The position numbers were made by a program, and so were the translations under genes. Source: Bombyx mori (Eukaryota > Arthropoda > Insecta > Lepidoptera > Bombycidae). From it: a stretch of DNA of 64,000 bases. The first letter of the stretch is position 1; every line of letters begins with the position of its first letter. Positions 30,917 to 41,399 of the stretch are shown piece after piece. Below the pieces are notes generated by a model that had not been told where the DNA came from, searched no databases, and saw nothing but the letters and a program-made list of their open reading frames with translations. The stretch spans positions 8,496,501-8,560,500 of the forward strand of contig NC_085126.1 in NCBI RefSeq assembly GCF_030269925.1, in the 5' to 3' direction.

Positions 30917-33802
30917 CTACATTTTAATTGCCTCTATCCATTTGGAGCATGAATCCACTACAACTAGATAAGTTACTCCACCTATGGGGCCTAAGAAGTC
31001 TAAGTGTAACCTAGACCAGGGGCGTGAGGGCCAGGGCCACGAGCGGGGCGCGTGTGTAGAAGGTGCGTCTGCGACGGCAGCACACACGGTGCAAGCGCGA
31101 CATTCCATCTCGAGCGCTTCGTCGATTCCCGGCCACCAAACGTAACTACGTGCTGGCGATTTTGTTTTCACTATGCCCATATGCGGATCATGAAGCTCCG
31201 TTATTATTTTGTTTCTGCATGAAGAGGGTATAACCACACGATGACCCCACATTATACATCCTAATTCAATGTAAAGTTCGTTTTTCCTATTATAATATGG
31301 TTTTAATTCATTAATTTCTATGTCTAAGGGCCATCCGTCCCTTATATAACTTAAGACGCGACTTAAGATTGGATCACTACTAGTTTGTTTTTTAAGAACA
31401 TTATAATCTACTAACAGAGCTTCTGTTGAGAAGTGTAAGTAAGTTTGCTCGGGTAAGTCTGTTTCCTCGGAAGCTACGTCATTTTTTTGAGACTCGATTA
31501 ACCGTGAAAGTGCATCGGCTACATTTTTATCTGTCCTAACGTACTCGATTTCAAAGTCATATGCTGATAGTTTGATAGCCCAGCGCTGCAAGCGGCTAGC
31601 TGCCGCGCTCGGGATACCTATGTTAGGCCCGAAAATGCTCACCAGAAGTTTGTGATCGGTCCGTAGTATGAACTTTCTCCCATATAAGTATTGATGGAAT
31701 TTTTCCACCGCGAAAACAATCGCCAATGCTTCCTTATGAATCTGACTGTAGTGTAATTCATGAGTGGTGAGTGCGCGTGAAGCGTATGCAACGACGCGCT
31801 CCTCACCTCCTGGCCCGCGCTGCGCCAACACGGCACCCAGACCACGCGCGCTCGCATCCACAGTCAACACTGACTCCAAAGACATATCAAAATGTGCGAG
31901 TGCTTTTGTACTACACAAAAACTTTTTAACATTCAGGAAAGCAGCATTCTGTTCATTTCCCCACATCCAGTGTTTACCTTTTTTTAAAAGGGCATATAAA
32001 GGTGATAAATGTACACTCAAATCTTGTATGAACTTCGAATAGAAGTTTACCATACCGATGAAAGATTTTAATTCTGTCACGTTATTTGGGTGTGGCGTTG
32101 TTGCTATTGATTTGACTTTCTCTGGGTCTACACGAACCCCATTTTGATCTATTGTGAACCCTAAATACCTCACTTCTGTTACCATGAACTCGCACTTACT
32201 CCTTTTAATTTTTAAGCCATACCTTTCTAATATATCTAATACTTCTTTTATAGACTTTAAATGACTGTCTAGGTCCTGATTTCTAATCAATATGTCATCA
32301 TAGAAAACTACTACATTTGGGACATTTTTAAACATATTTACCATTAGTTTTTGAAAAATGCCTGGGCTCGAAGCTAACCCGTAGACGAGGCGGGAATATT
32401 TAAATAATCCTCTATGTGTATTGATAACCGTGTACTCGCTAGAACGTTCTGATAAGACTATTTGATTATAAGCTTGAGATAAATCGAGCTTAGTAAAAAA
32501 TTTATTTCCGCTGAGATTACTGAATAAGTCCTCCATTTTTGGAACCGGAAATCTGTCGATTGCTAATACTTTATTAAGGGTTACCTTATAGCCCGCACAT
32601 ATTCTCAGACCGCCGTCCGCTTTGCGTACTACGACAAGTGGCGTGGCCCAGTTGGAGTGGTCCACCGGTTTGATGACGCCGGCGGCCAGCATCGCGTCGA
32701 GTTCGGCATCGACGTGCTCGCGCAGCGCATACGGCAGCGGTCGCGCGCGGCAGTAAATAGGCACCGCATCCGGCCGCACGATTAACTCTGCTGTGCCCCC
32801 CGTATATTTACCCAATGTGCCGTCGAACAAGGGTTCATGTCTAGAAACAATTTCATTAATTAATTTATTATAGTCTCGTGCGTGCTCGGTTACAAAGTTA
32901 CTGTGTTGTATTTTAAAATTCGTAGGTTTTGATATTTTTACAGGAATATTCAATTCAGCTAACCATTGTCGGCCCAATAAATTAGTCGTTCCTTTGTCTA
33001 TGACATACAAGTCTAACGTTTTTGAAACACCTTGGTACTCCACTATAGTGTTTATAAACCCTAAAGGCCGAATGATTGAGCCATCGTAAAATTTTAAATT
33101 TAATGAGCATGCTTGTAACTTCTCCTTAGAAAAATATTTATCATAAACATTCTTGCTGATACAAGATAACGCCGATCCAGTATCGACCTCCATCTTGAGC
33201 AAGCAATTTTGGACTTTAACTTTAATACACACCGGTTTATAATTACTCAATGTCATTTGGTACATAGGCTCATTTTCTTCTCCACACCCGTCCTGTTCAT
33301 TATTGAAGTTGTTGTATGTGTCATCGTTGTTTTGATCGTATAATAAGTGCAAAGGAGCCCGCTCTCGGCCTCCTCGTCCCGCACCGCGCTGCCCGCGCCA
33401 CGATCGCCTGTTGCCGCCTGCACCCCGGTTCCCCCGGCGCCCGGTGCGTGGTGAACCCCCGGCTGCCTCTGCCTGGTTCTTAAGCCCTTTTTTGGGGCAC
33501 ATTCTTCGTAGATGGCCGGTTTCATGATATGAACTGCACACGTAGTCTTTGTATATGCAATCCTTTGCTTGGTGTCTCCTGTCTCCACATCTTGAACATT
33601 CATTGAAGTTAATTTTGTTAACCTCCTCAATTGGCGTACGTTCCACTGCAATCGCATTCCTCTCCGCAGCCTCTAATGACGAAGCGTTGTTCGTCGAATC
33701 CAGAGCAACGCGCCAATGTATGTTCCGCTGTGTCTTCCTCGTCGCGGTCCGCACACACCTAACAACCCGAACTCCATGGGACTCATAGAAAGGTTCCCAC
33801 AA
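30917..33802 (-). CDS. pol: Mag-like gypsy gag-pol polyprotein (partial)
   Basis: This 961-aa frame has two zinc knuckle-like motifs at residues 69-104 (CSRCGDRRHQAKDC and CSSYHETGHLRRMC, the second with Cys replaced by Tyr), then a protease site (EVDTGSALSCI) near 205. RT blocks include KLDLSQAYNQIVLS and VVVFYDDILIR near residue 500, where the family usually has YIDD. RNase H (VDASARGLGAVLAQ) and the integrase finger (HDPHMGIVKTKSPARSYVWW, CTVCAAV) follow with the first catalytic Asp at HLDFLGPIG. The first 40 residues do not look like gag. Adenine-rich codon use in RT contrasts with GC-rich linker codons. Confidence 0.9.
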   Translation of the reverse strand: MWEPFYESHGVRVVRCVRTATRKTQRNIHWRVALDSTNNASSLEAAERNAIAVERTPIEEVNKINFNECSRCGDRRHQAKDCIYKDYVCSSYHETGHLRRMCPKKGLKNQAEAAGGSPRTGRRGNRGAGGNRRSWRGQRGAGRGGRERAPLHLLYDQNNDDTYNNFNNEQDGCGEENEPMYQMTLSNYKPVCIKVKVQNCLLKMEVDTGSALSCISKNVYDKYFSKEKLQACSLNLKFYDGSIIRPLGFINTIVEYQGVSKTLDLYVIDKGTTNLLGRQWLAELNIPVKISKPTNFKIQHSNFVTEHARDYNKLINEIVSRHEPLFDGTLGKYTGGTAELIVRPDAVPIYCRARPLPYALREHVDAELDAMLAAGVIKPVDHSNWATPLVVVRKADGGLRICAGYKVTLNKVLAIDRFPVPKMEDLFSNLSGNKFFTKLDLSQAYNQIVLSERSSEYTVINTHRGLFKYSRLVYGLASSPGIFQKLMVNMFKNVPNVVVFYDDILIRNQDLDSHLKSIKEVLDILERYGLKIKRSKCEFMVTEVRYLGFTIDQNGVRVDPEKVKSIATTPHPNNVTELKSFIGMVNFYSKFIQDLSVHLSPLYALLKKGKHWMWGNEQNAAFLNVKKFLCSTKALAHFDMSLESVLTVDASARGLGAVLAQRGPGGEERVVAYASRALTTHELHYSQIHKEALAIVFAVEKFHQYLYGRKFILRTDHKLLVSIFGPNIGIPSAAASRLQRWAIKLSAYDFEIEYVRTDKNVADALSRLIESQKNDVASEETDLPEQTYLHFSTEALLVDYNVLKKQTSSDPILSRVLSYIRDGWPLDIEINELKPYYNRKNELYIELGCIMWGHRVVIPSSCRNKIITELHDPHMGIVKTKSPARSYVWWPGIDEALEMECRACTVCAAVADAPSTHAPRSWPWPSRPWSRLHLDFLGPIGGVTYLVVVDSCSKWIEAIKM

Positions 33803-33845
33803 TACTAGAAATATATAGATTAGCTAAATACGAGTAAAAATACAC

Positions 33846-33900
33846 GGATGCAGCATCCATAATAGGTCCATTATGGATGCTGCATCCATAATGGACCTAT
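33846..33900. repeat. Nested perfect palindromes
   Basis: Arms 33862-33880 and 33882-33900 are exact reverse complements around one T; each contains ggtccattatggatgc or its complement. The adjacent 33846-33860 is a further copy of the ggatgcagcatcc core. It marks the border between the Mag-like gypsy and the errantivirus integrase. Confidence 0.95.
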
Positions 33901-33901
33901 G

Positions 33902-34018
33902 CTATTATGGCCTATAATCAGTCTATTCACTCCAGTACTGGATACACCCCATTCGAGATATTCCCAGGACACACAGACTAGAAATACTTTTGATGCGGAC
34001 TTTAATAAGCAATATAAC
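33902..34018 (+). pseudogene. Errantivirus integrase, middle part
   Basis: AIMAYNQSIHSSTGYTPFEI then FPGHTD corresponds to the block after the catalytic Glu in gypsy integrases (YNxSIHxxTxxTPFEI). A TAG follows HTD. The part with the catalytic Glu was lost or lies across the previous junction. Mariner insertion cuts it at 34020. Confidence 0.75.
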
Positions 34019-34020
34019 TA

Positions 34021-35231
34021 GTCAGGTCATAAGTATTGTCACACAGTAAAAACTTTTCTTTTAGAATGCTGGCCACAAAAAAGTTTATTGAATTCGAATT
34101 TCGAATTGTTCATGAAAATAAAAATGTATACTTTTAGAATTTTACTCATTTTTAAATATGGAGTGGACGCTTAAATAAAACCGTGTTGCAGTTATTGCGT
34201 TGCATCAAACGATACAATGAAGACTCTAGTGTAGATGACAGGTCAAGAAGTGGTCGCTCTCGGTCTGTTAGGACTTAGCAGTGATAAAAGCTGTGAAGGC
34301 GCGAATTCAAAGAAATCCCAAACGTAAGCAGAAACTGTTGGCCCTTCAGATGGGGTTAAGCAGAACCACGGTGAAAAGGGTGTTAAATGAAGACTTAGGG
34401 CTTCGGGCATATCGAAAAAAAACAGGACATCGTTTGAATGCTCGTCTAATGGACCTGAGACTGAAGAGATGCCGCGCTTTGTTAAAGCGGTACGCGGGAA
34501 AAAAATATCAGGAAATTATTTTTTCGGATGAAAAAATTTTTACCGTAGAAGAGAGCTACAACAAACAAAATGATAAGGTGTACGCACACAGTAGTGAAGA
34601 AGCGAGCAACCGTATTCCGCGTGTCATTTTCCATCCTCGCTCATGGTATGGTTGGGAGTTTCTTATTGGGGCTTAACAGAGGTACATTTTTGTGAGAAAG
34701 GTGTAAAAACGAATGCAGTTGTGTATCAAAATACAGTCCTGACGAACCTTGTAGAACCTGTTTCTCATGCCATGTTCAATAACAGGCACTGGGTATTCCA
34801 ACAAGATTCGGCGCCAGCTCATAGAGCGAAGAGCACACAAGACTGGCTGGCGGCGCGTGAAATCGACTTCATCCGGCACGAAGACTGGCCCTCCTCCAGT
34901 CCAGATTTGAATCCGTTAGATTACAAGATATGGCAACACTTGGAGGAAAAGGCGTGCTCAAAGCCTCATCCCAATTTGGAGTCACTCAAGACATCCTTGA
35001 TTAAGGCAGCCGCCGATATTGACATGGACCTCGTTCGTGCTGCGATAGACGACTGGCCGCGCAGATTCAAGGCCTGTATTCAAAATCACGGAGGTCATTT
35101 TGAATAAACTTTAGTGTCATAAGAATCTATGTTTTGTTAAGTTCATTTTGGTATATGAATGGTTACATAATGAATAAACTTGTTTCAATTATTTTACATT
35201 AAACATGTGACGGAATTTATGATGACCTGAC
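34021..35231 (+). mobile_element. maT (DD37D) mariner-like transposon
   Basis: The ends gtcaggtcat and atgacctgac are inverted repeats of about 25 bp with a small gap, and both are flanked by TA (34019-34020, 35232-35233), the Tc1/mariner target. Total length is 1211 bp, normal for the group. It sits in the errantivirus integrase, whose frame resumes at 35234. Confidence 0.9.
34155..35107 (+). pseudogene. maT-family transposase, frameshifted
   Basis: The N-terminal part before 34281 contains stops. The frame 34281-34676 has the second helix-turn-helix (LSRTTVKRVLNEDLGL) and the first Asp in EIIFSDEKIFTV. A frameshift at about 34650 moves to 34643-35107 with WVFQQDSAPAHRAKS (second Asp) and SSSPDLNPLDYKIW (third Asp). 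There are 37 residues between the second and third Asp, which defines the DD37D maT group. All three catalytic residues remain. Confidence 0.9.
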
Positions 35232-35592
35232 TAGGTATACAACAATTAATAAAAGAACTAAATTTTAATACAAACATATTTCGGAACAAACAATAAAACT
35301 GAAAGAAAAACGAAATGATAAAAGAGCAGGAGAAACAGAATTTAATATTAAACCAGGAGACACCATATTTTCCAAAAACACAAATTTTAGAGTTAGCAAA
35401 GATAAGCCGCGTTACCAAAAAGCTATAGTTACAGATGACATAGTCAGAAACACAGTTCCCGTTCAAATAAAAGAACGCAGTACAAAAGTTCCACTTAAAA
35501 ACATTAAACGCCCCTCACAGGCACCTCCGCGTCCTCCTAATGACCATCATGACGATGCAAGTCCACGCCCTTCAACTTCAGGTATTAACTAA
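35232..35592 (+). pseudogene. Errantivirus integrase C-terminal domain
   Basis: From the mariner border the frame, after one early disturbance, reads KRNDKRAGETEFNIKPGDTI, the KxGDxV motif of the integrase C-terminal domain. It continues with KDKPRYQKAIVTDDI and KVPLKNIKRPSQAPPRP and a TAA at 35592. The pol end overlaps the start of env, as in errantiviruses. Confidence 0.8.
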
Positions 35593-35942
35593 CAATCCAG
35601 GAGTTTTACCCGTCAGGGAAAGCACTACTGTTTTCAGCAAAGACAAGTGGATAATAGCAAGAGTACTGGACTTTAAACCTATTAGGGAAGACTTAGATCT
35701 TAACACTCAATGCTTCAGGGAACTAAATAGTTTAGTTAGTGTTAAGTTTATTAAGAAATTTACTTATAATTTTATAGATGTAAGAGAACAAGTAGACTAT
35801 ATGCAAAATCTAACAGTAAGCAAATTCGAACAAATCACTCCTACCTTTAAAATCAAACGCGGACTGATTAACCCAATTGGATCATTAATTAAAATCATCA
35901 CAGGAAATCTGGATCACGATGATGGCATAAAATACGATACGA
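35540..35942 (+). pseudogene. env: Errantivirus env, N-terminal part
   Basis: The frame from 35540 overlaps the pol end. A basic cleavage-type site is followed by a fusion-peptide-like block, GLINPIGSLIKIITGNLD at about 35861-35915, conserved between errantivirus Env and baculovirus F proteins. KR precedes the block, so a minimal K-R cleavage motif is kept. No signal peptide is visible in this frame; in this group it is supplied by splicing or lies upstream. The LINE cuts the protein at 35942. Confidence 0.8.
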
Positions 35943-37015
35943 TGATGCTATCTCGCGCGTGGTACATTGGTTTAGTGTTAATAATCTGTTATTAAATAAC
36001 AAAAAAACAAAATGTATAAAATTTACCATACCTAATGTTAGACAAGTTGACACTAATATTACTGTAAGTGGAGAGACACTGGAGCTTGTGGATTCGACAG
36101 TTTTTCTTGGTATAACAGTTGATTCTCAGCTGCAGTGGGGTCCTCACATATGCAAGTTAGCGAGTAGGCTTAGTTCTGCAGCGTTTGCGGTAAAAAAAAT
36201 ACGAATGTATATTAATGAAGATACGGCACGCCTGGTTTATTTTAGTTATTTTCATAGTGTTATGTCTTATGGCATTTTGCTATGGGGCAATGCTGCCGAT
36301 GTCGAAACGATTTTCATCCTGCAGAAGAGGGCTATTCGTGCTATTTATAATATGCACCCGAGGGAATCCTTGAGGGACAAGTTTAAGGAAATCAAAATTC
36401 TAACTTTAGCGTCCCAATACATTTTTGAAAATTTATTGTACGTGCGTAAAAACATTGAAGAATTCCCCAGAGTCTGCGATTTGCACAATGTGAACACTAG
36501 GAACAAACATAGGCTTGCGTTGCCGGCGGCTCGAATTAAGAAAATAAGTAACTCTTTTAGGGGGCTGGGTGTACAGCTTTTCAACAAGATCCCACTAAAC
36601 GTTCAATTACTACCTGTTCATAGATTTAAGAAAACTGTTAAGGAACGTTTGTGCAACAAGGCATATTATAAAGTTAAGGATTATTTACTAGATGGCACTA
36701 CGTGGGAATGAGGCGCTCGCTCCTGGCCTTTTCATTTTTCATTATTATTATAATTTTTTTAATTGTATTTTTTTTGACTTGTTTTTTCTTTTATTGTGAA
36801 TATTTCTATTTATTTAAAAAAAAGAAAATATTTGAGAAAAAACAAAACAAAAAAGCCCGCTGAGTTTGTTTCGCCGGTTCTTCTCAGGACTGTGGCTTTT
36901 TTTTGGAACCGGTGGTAGAGTTAACATTGTTATTTGTATTTTGACATTCAACAAGTGTGTCATACTGACATCTAAGTTGAAATAAATGATTTTGAATTTG
37001 AATTTGAATAAATTA
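35943..37015 (+). pseudogene. LINE ORF2 C-terminal half
   Basis: The frame 35959-36711 starts in WFSVNNLLLNNKKTKCIKF, the block after RT YADD in Jockey/CR1 ORF2, and continues with FLGITVDSQLQWGPHICKL, FHSVMSYGILLWGNAADV and LQKRAIRAIYN. It ends at a natural-looking stop followed by about 280 bp of untranslated DNA and a (gaattt)n tail. This 250-aa frame is undamaged. Insertion is inside env. Confidence 0.85.
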
Positions 37016-37020
37016 ATTAA

Positions 37021-37666
37021 GGGTCGATTCGACCAAACAAGAGTAAATCTTATTCTTAGAATAACTCGTCAGTTAATCGAGAGTAAATCAATTTTACGTT
37101 TTACCATCTACAATTCTAAGAATAGTGGGCCTATTCGGGAATTGTTACTATACCGCCGTTTCGCACGGAATAACGGAGCTATTCCTAGAATAAAGTAATG
37201 GCGTCAGTCAGTCCAACATCTGATTTCTGTCATTTCATAAATATTTATTCTGTTTTAATTTCAAGTCAACGCAATGCACTAAATTATTATTAATAGTCTG
37301 AAATTGTATAATGCAACGTTTAAACGAAAAAAGACAAAACCACACGACAAAACTTGATAATTCCCTCAAAATAAAAATAATACGTTTGACAGCTGGATAT
37401 CTTACACAACAGCTACTTTTTCACACTAAAATACGGCAAAATCGAGTTGACGATTTGTATGCTCTTACACTATGCCGTTAAACAACAACATTTATTTGCC
37501 GGATTTTATTTTTGTTCACCATTCACTCTGCTATTCGCGTATTGTTATTCCTAGCGCAAGTATACGTGGAAAAACGACTATGGATTTACTCGAGATTAAA
37601 ATCATGGAATAGGTTATTCCTCGTATAGTTACTCGAGTATAAATTTAAGTTTGGTCGAATCCACCC
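37021..37666. mobile_element. Harbinger-like MITE, TSD taa
   Basis: Terminal repeats are gggtcgattcgaccaaac at the left and its complement with one mismatch at 37649-37666. The direct repeat taa flanks it at 37018-37020 and 37667-37669, the 3-bp target type of PIF/Harbinger. No transposase frame lies within its 646 bp. Its TIR differs from the gcacgaa ends of the Harbinger at 25967, so another family must mobilise it. Confidence 0.85.
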
Positions 37667-38215
37667 TAAGTGAAATAAAATCAGATCAAGACGCTAATGA
37701 TAAAAAATTAACGTTAATCTCTGAAATGGTGCAAATTTTATCTAATTCAACCATTACCTTAAATAGAAACCTCATTCGATTGAATAAGGAAATTGCAACA
37801 TTGTGGCAAAATTATACTGAAAATTTACGGATTGAACACTTTGAAGTTCAAATCATATCCGCATACAATAAAATATACCATAACCTTCAGACGATTCACG
37901 CTAAGCTAAGTGAAATAGAAACTAGTTTTGCACTTAGTAGATTAGGAATATTACATCAATCCATTATTGATTCAAACAAATTATTAAGTTTACTTGAAAA
38001 TATTCATAAGAAAGATAAATTAGTTTATACCCCTAGTTTAGAAAACTTAGTTAAGATAGAGCAAACGATAACACTTAAGGCTTATTTTAAGAAGAGCCAA
38101 ATTACCTACCTTTTGGAAATACCTTTGATCGAAAAGGAAAACTATATCTATTATAAGCTAATACCATTGCCCGTATCTCAAAATCCCACAGTAATTATCC
38201 TTCCAAAATATCCCT
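37667..38215 (+). pseudogene. env: Errantivirus env, middle part
   Basis: The frame after the MITE reads SEIKSDQDANDKKLTLISEM and continues as a long amphipathic helix region with regularly spaced I, L and V and few glycines. This corresponds to the heptad-repeat helix that follows the fusion peptide in Env and F proteins. It ends at TAA 38217 before the Cys-rich part. Confidence 0.75.
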
Positions 38216-38983
38216 AACTCTTAGCGAAAGGGTTGAAGATCAGACTCCTTGCCCAGCCATGCTAGAAAATCGACGAGGCCAGCTTCATCTACATCAACGA
38301 TGAGATGCTGCAATTCATACAAGACCCCTGCATAACTGATCTAATGATGTACGTAGAAAACGTTAAATCATGCATTCAAATTCCAGTAATTATAGAAGAC
38401 ATCAAAATTCAGATTCTACAACAAAACCAATGGATTTTATACGCTAGAGATGAGACATCACTCACCAAAACCTGTCCTGAAGAAATATCCCGACAGAAAA
38501 TCCAAGGCCTATATACTCACCCTTGATGACCCCTGTGAAATTAAGGTCCAAAATATAACTCTGAAAATGCGTCAAACGAATGTGGAAAATATAGAATATA
38601 CAAAATCACCGATGCTCAACTTACCCCTACTCGATTCAACGAGTAAAATAAAAACTGCAGAACCAGTGCACCTGGAAGACGTCGATCTTACAGACTTGAA
38701 GATCCTCTCATTCGCCCTGAAGAAAAGTGTTAGTGGTTGTGAAAATAGTGAAAAGGCAATTATCCATGTGAAAAGTGTTAGCGTTTGGACTCTTTGCATC
38801 TATGTAATTTTAATAACTTTCATGTTATGTGCCTTAGTATATAAGTATCGTCTGAAATTCTGTAAAATTTCAGTACGTAATTCTGAAATAGAGAATTCCG
38901 TTCTTAAGGAGGGAGGAGTTAAGTCGGGCACCTCTGCTGACGCATGTCTGCAAAGGCAGATCTTCGGCGAACTCAACTGCTGA
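38216..38983 (+). pseudogene. env: Errantivirus env, C-terminal part with membrane anchor
   Basis: Broken frames (38305-38526, 38450-38983) contain the Cys-containing stretch (CIQIPVIIEDIKIQIL), then a stem and one membrane segment, VWTLCIYVILITFMLCALVY, at about 38785-38845. A short basic tail follows. The last codons run into the LTR start (aaggaggga purine tract at 38906-38919), so the tail and LTR overlap. At least two frameshifts precede it. Confidence 0.8.
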
Positions 38984-39085
38984 ATTGTGGAATTCGCAGA
39001 CGACGGCATCCGCTGGACCGGTGGTCCGATGCCCTTCCCGTTAGATTAAGATTAGTAATAAGTTAGTCTTAAGTCAGATTTCACT
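38920..39085 (+). repeat. Errantivirus 3' LTR, first part
   Basis: AGTTAAGTCGGGCACC begins right after the purine tract; this start is usual for errantiviruses. The repeat is interrupted at 39085 by a LINE and seems to continue at 39524 (gattttgtacggaataaacg, with AATAAA). The other LTR is not in the window. Confidence 0.65.
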
Positions 39086-39523
39086 TAAGAACTCACGGAT
39101 CGCTTGGAGCCTCTGGGTCTGCGGAGGGACTTCGGGTCCCTCTGTATTTTGTACCGCATGTTCCATGGGGAGTGCTCTGAGGAATTGTTCGAGATGATAC
39201 CAACGTCTTGTTTTTACCATCGCACCGCCCGCCACCGGAGTAGAGTTCATCCATACTACCTGGAGCCACTGCGGTCATCCACAGTGCGTTTCCAGAGGTC
39301 TTTTTTGCCACGTATCATCCGGCTATGGAATGAGCTCCCCTTCACGGTGTTTCCCGAACGCTATGACATGTCCTTCTTCAAACGAGGCTTGTGGAGAGTA
39401 TTAAGCAGTAGGCAGCGGCTTCGCTCTGCTCCTGGCATTGCTGAAGTCCATGGGCGACGGTAACCACTTACCATCAGGTGGGCCGTACGCTCGTCTGCCT
39501 ACAAAGGCAATAAAAAAAAAAAA
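39086..39523 (+). pseudogene. LINE ORF2 C-terminus with poly(A) tail
   Basis: The frame from about 39090 reads RLEPLGLRRDFGSLCILYRM, FHGECSEELFEMIPTSCF and FLPRIIRLWNELPFTVFPER, a very common lepidopteran LINE C-terminus. It ends at 39463 and is followed by ttaccatcaggtgggccgta, ctcgtctgcctac and an A-run at 39510-39523. The copy is 5'-truncated but its frame is clean. Confidence 0.85.
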
Positions 39524-39603
39524 GATTTTGTACGGAATAAACGTTCATAAAATATAATTTCTATTTTTTAAAACGTACTCCGCGTGGCCCGCGACTTGAC
39601 TAT

Positions 39604-40670
39604 CTAGTTCTCTGTTAGATTTGCTTTCATAACAACAACATTATTTTTCATAACCATTGCTTTTTCACAACTTTTCATTATAGTATATCCTCTTCTAGTG
39701 GCAGTATCTTCCGAAAACAAATTTCTTCGCAAATCAGGTATATATAAAACATTCTCAAGTTTACATCTCTCCCATGTACCATTAACCTTTTTGTCTAACA
39801 GTATAGTTCCTATAGCACATACTTTGATGCTCTGTTTGTTACCCAATTTAACAGACTCGTTGTCTTGAGATTCGTTTAACTAGCAGAAGTAGTCCCGCTT
39901 GAAAGTAATGTGTACTGACGCTCCACTATTAAGAATCCATGCCTCTTCCTCGTGTTTATTCAACACAGTGTTGAAAGTCAACATACTGTTGGGTTTCTTA
40001 CTATGCGTTGTTTTTATCATCCTGCAATCTTTTGCAAAGTGGGCTCTTTTATTGCAGTTGTAGAATAAAATTCTATGACTTGTCATTTGACGATTTGAAG
40101 AATTGTCTCTGATGTTACTAGTGCTGTCTCACTACTACTTTCATCATTGGCAAGGCTGGCTTCTTCATCTACTAGACGAGAAGTGAGATTTTGAATCGTT
40201 TGACTTTTTTCATCAAGTGACAACCATGCTTGTCTAAGTGAACGGTATGTTGATGGTAATGTACTTAGAATCTTAGTCATTACTGCAATGCCCTGATTTT
40301 GCTCACCATCTCCCGCAGCTGCTTTCCACCTTGGACACGTGCTGTGCCAAAGTATTACTGGTACTGCATGAATATTGATGGAATTTTTCATAAATCAACA
40401 TTTTGTTATTTTCTGATTTCTGTTCATAGATGGCTTCTAATTTTGTCATGATTTGCTTACCTGTCTCGCACTATTCTATAAGAGATATTTGGTTCAAATT
40501 CATTGGCCACGCCATCATCTTTATTTCACTACGATTGCGAACTGATTTCCGCTGGTCTTGCCTTTTCTATGTTTATCCTTTTGCTCTTAATGTGCATTTC
40601 ACTTGGAACTGCCATTGTTTGAAATTTCTTCCATAACTTCTCAATTTTCATCGTGTTCATAACCTCCATT
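39604..40670 (-). pseudogene. copia gag and protease, second element
   Basis: On the minus strand a gag start MNTMKIEKLWKKFQTMA lies at about 40660, then IAVMTKILSTLPSTYRSLRQ (capsid C-terminal block), a zinc knuckle with CNKRAHFAKDC and the protease site AWILNSGASVHIT. The catalytic DSG is NSG here. The frame 39846-39604 gives LENVLYIPDLRRNLFSEDTA, then the element is cut at about 39600 by the errantivirus LTR. Frameshifts lie at about 40085 and 39870. Confidence 0.8.
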
Positions 40671-41222
40671 ATAGGTTAGTTTTATACCGGTTATAATCTT
40701 GCTCTTAATTTAAAGTTTTTATTGAAATATGTAATTGTCTTGTGCATAACCTATGGGAATTTGACAGTATTTCAATAAAACTCTAATCAGATTTAAAGCT
40801 CTAAGCTAAGCTCTTTAAAGGACACAATGAATTATATTAGCTCTCAAGACACATCAGTTTACATTCGCACAGATAACACAGATCAATAGAAAATAATCTG
40901 TATCAAAACGTTTACAAATACTGAACTACGGATATCTTACTATTTGATGTCGGCGCTGCATTCTTATGCCTTATGCTTATGGTAGGGTGCATTATCTATT
41001 ACCACAACTAAATTTGGTGGGGTATCCTGGCAAGGTCGCCATGAAGGGAGTTTCTAGGTCAAATGTAGTTCAAATAAAAACAACTGTCTTGTCAGTGTTT
41101 GTTTAATACTCCTTTATTATTACAAATTACATTACTTATATGTACTACACTACATGGGGGGATTTAATTGTGTGCGAACTCACTTTTCCTAATTCTCGTA
41201 ATTCATATTACTGTGGTAGTCA
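40671..41222 (-). repeat. Leader and probable LTR of the second copia
   Basis: This non-coding AT-rich DNA lies upstream of the minus-strand copia gag and has no credible frame. It probably holds the 5' leader and LTR, but no partner LTR exists in the window to confirm the borders. Confidence 0.4.
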
Positions 41223-41300
41223 CCTTTTTTTTTCGGGTAGAGGGCCGTACCTCCTACGAGGTCCCCGCGCAAATGGGGCGCAGGTAGTATGTGACGAATC
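41223..41300 (-). mobile_element. LINE 3' end fragment, same family as 11128-11745
   Basis: The plus strand starts with a T-run and cgggtagagggccgtacctc then ctacgaggtccccgcgc, the reverse complement of the poly(A)-proximal end at 11660-11745. It is a strongly truncated minus-strand copy of about 75 bp. Confidence 0.75.
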
Positions 41301-41399
41301 GACATACGACTCGTCTGTATAAATTATAGGTAAATTATAGGTCTTCCTTCCGCGTGATATTTTGATATTTTCTTTAAATATTCAATTCGCTTTAGGCGA

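Larger units (their letters stand above)
25567..33840 (-). mobile_element. Mag-like gypsy, minus strand, hosting a Harbinger
   Basis: The minus-strand order is gag end, PR, RT, RNase H, integrase (33802-30350), then after the Harbinger a pol tail (25963-25748), a purine tract (gggtggaggt) and LTR sequence TGTTATGTTTGTAAGC at about 25652. No 5' LTR is seen near 33840, so the left part of gag and the leader are lost. It inserted into the errantivirus integrase: HISTP before and AIMAYNQSIHSSTGYTPFEI after it are parts of one protein. Confidence 0.85.
24110..39600 (+). mobile_element. Errantivirus-type gypsy, split by four insertions
   Basis: Pieces of one plus-strand element follow in order: RNase H and integrase (24110-25563), integrase (33902-34018), integrase end and env start (35232-35942), env (37667-38983) and LTR (38920-39085, 39524-about 39600). 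The 5' LTR, gag, PR and RT are missing upstream of 24110. The 3' LTR begins AGTTAAGTCGGGC right after a purine tract (aaggagggaggagt), and AGTTA starts are typical of errantiviruses. Frames join logically across every insertion. Confidence 0.85.

Noticed and set aside
31639..33788. Plus- and minus-strand frames over the Mag-like pol
   Set aside because: They are shadows of the 961-aa frame in other phases, with no motifs of their own.
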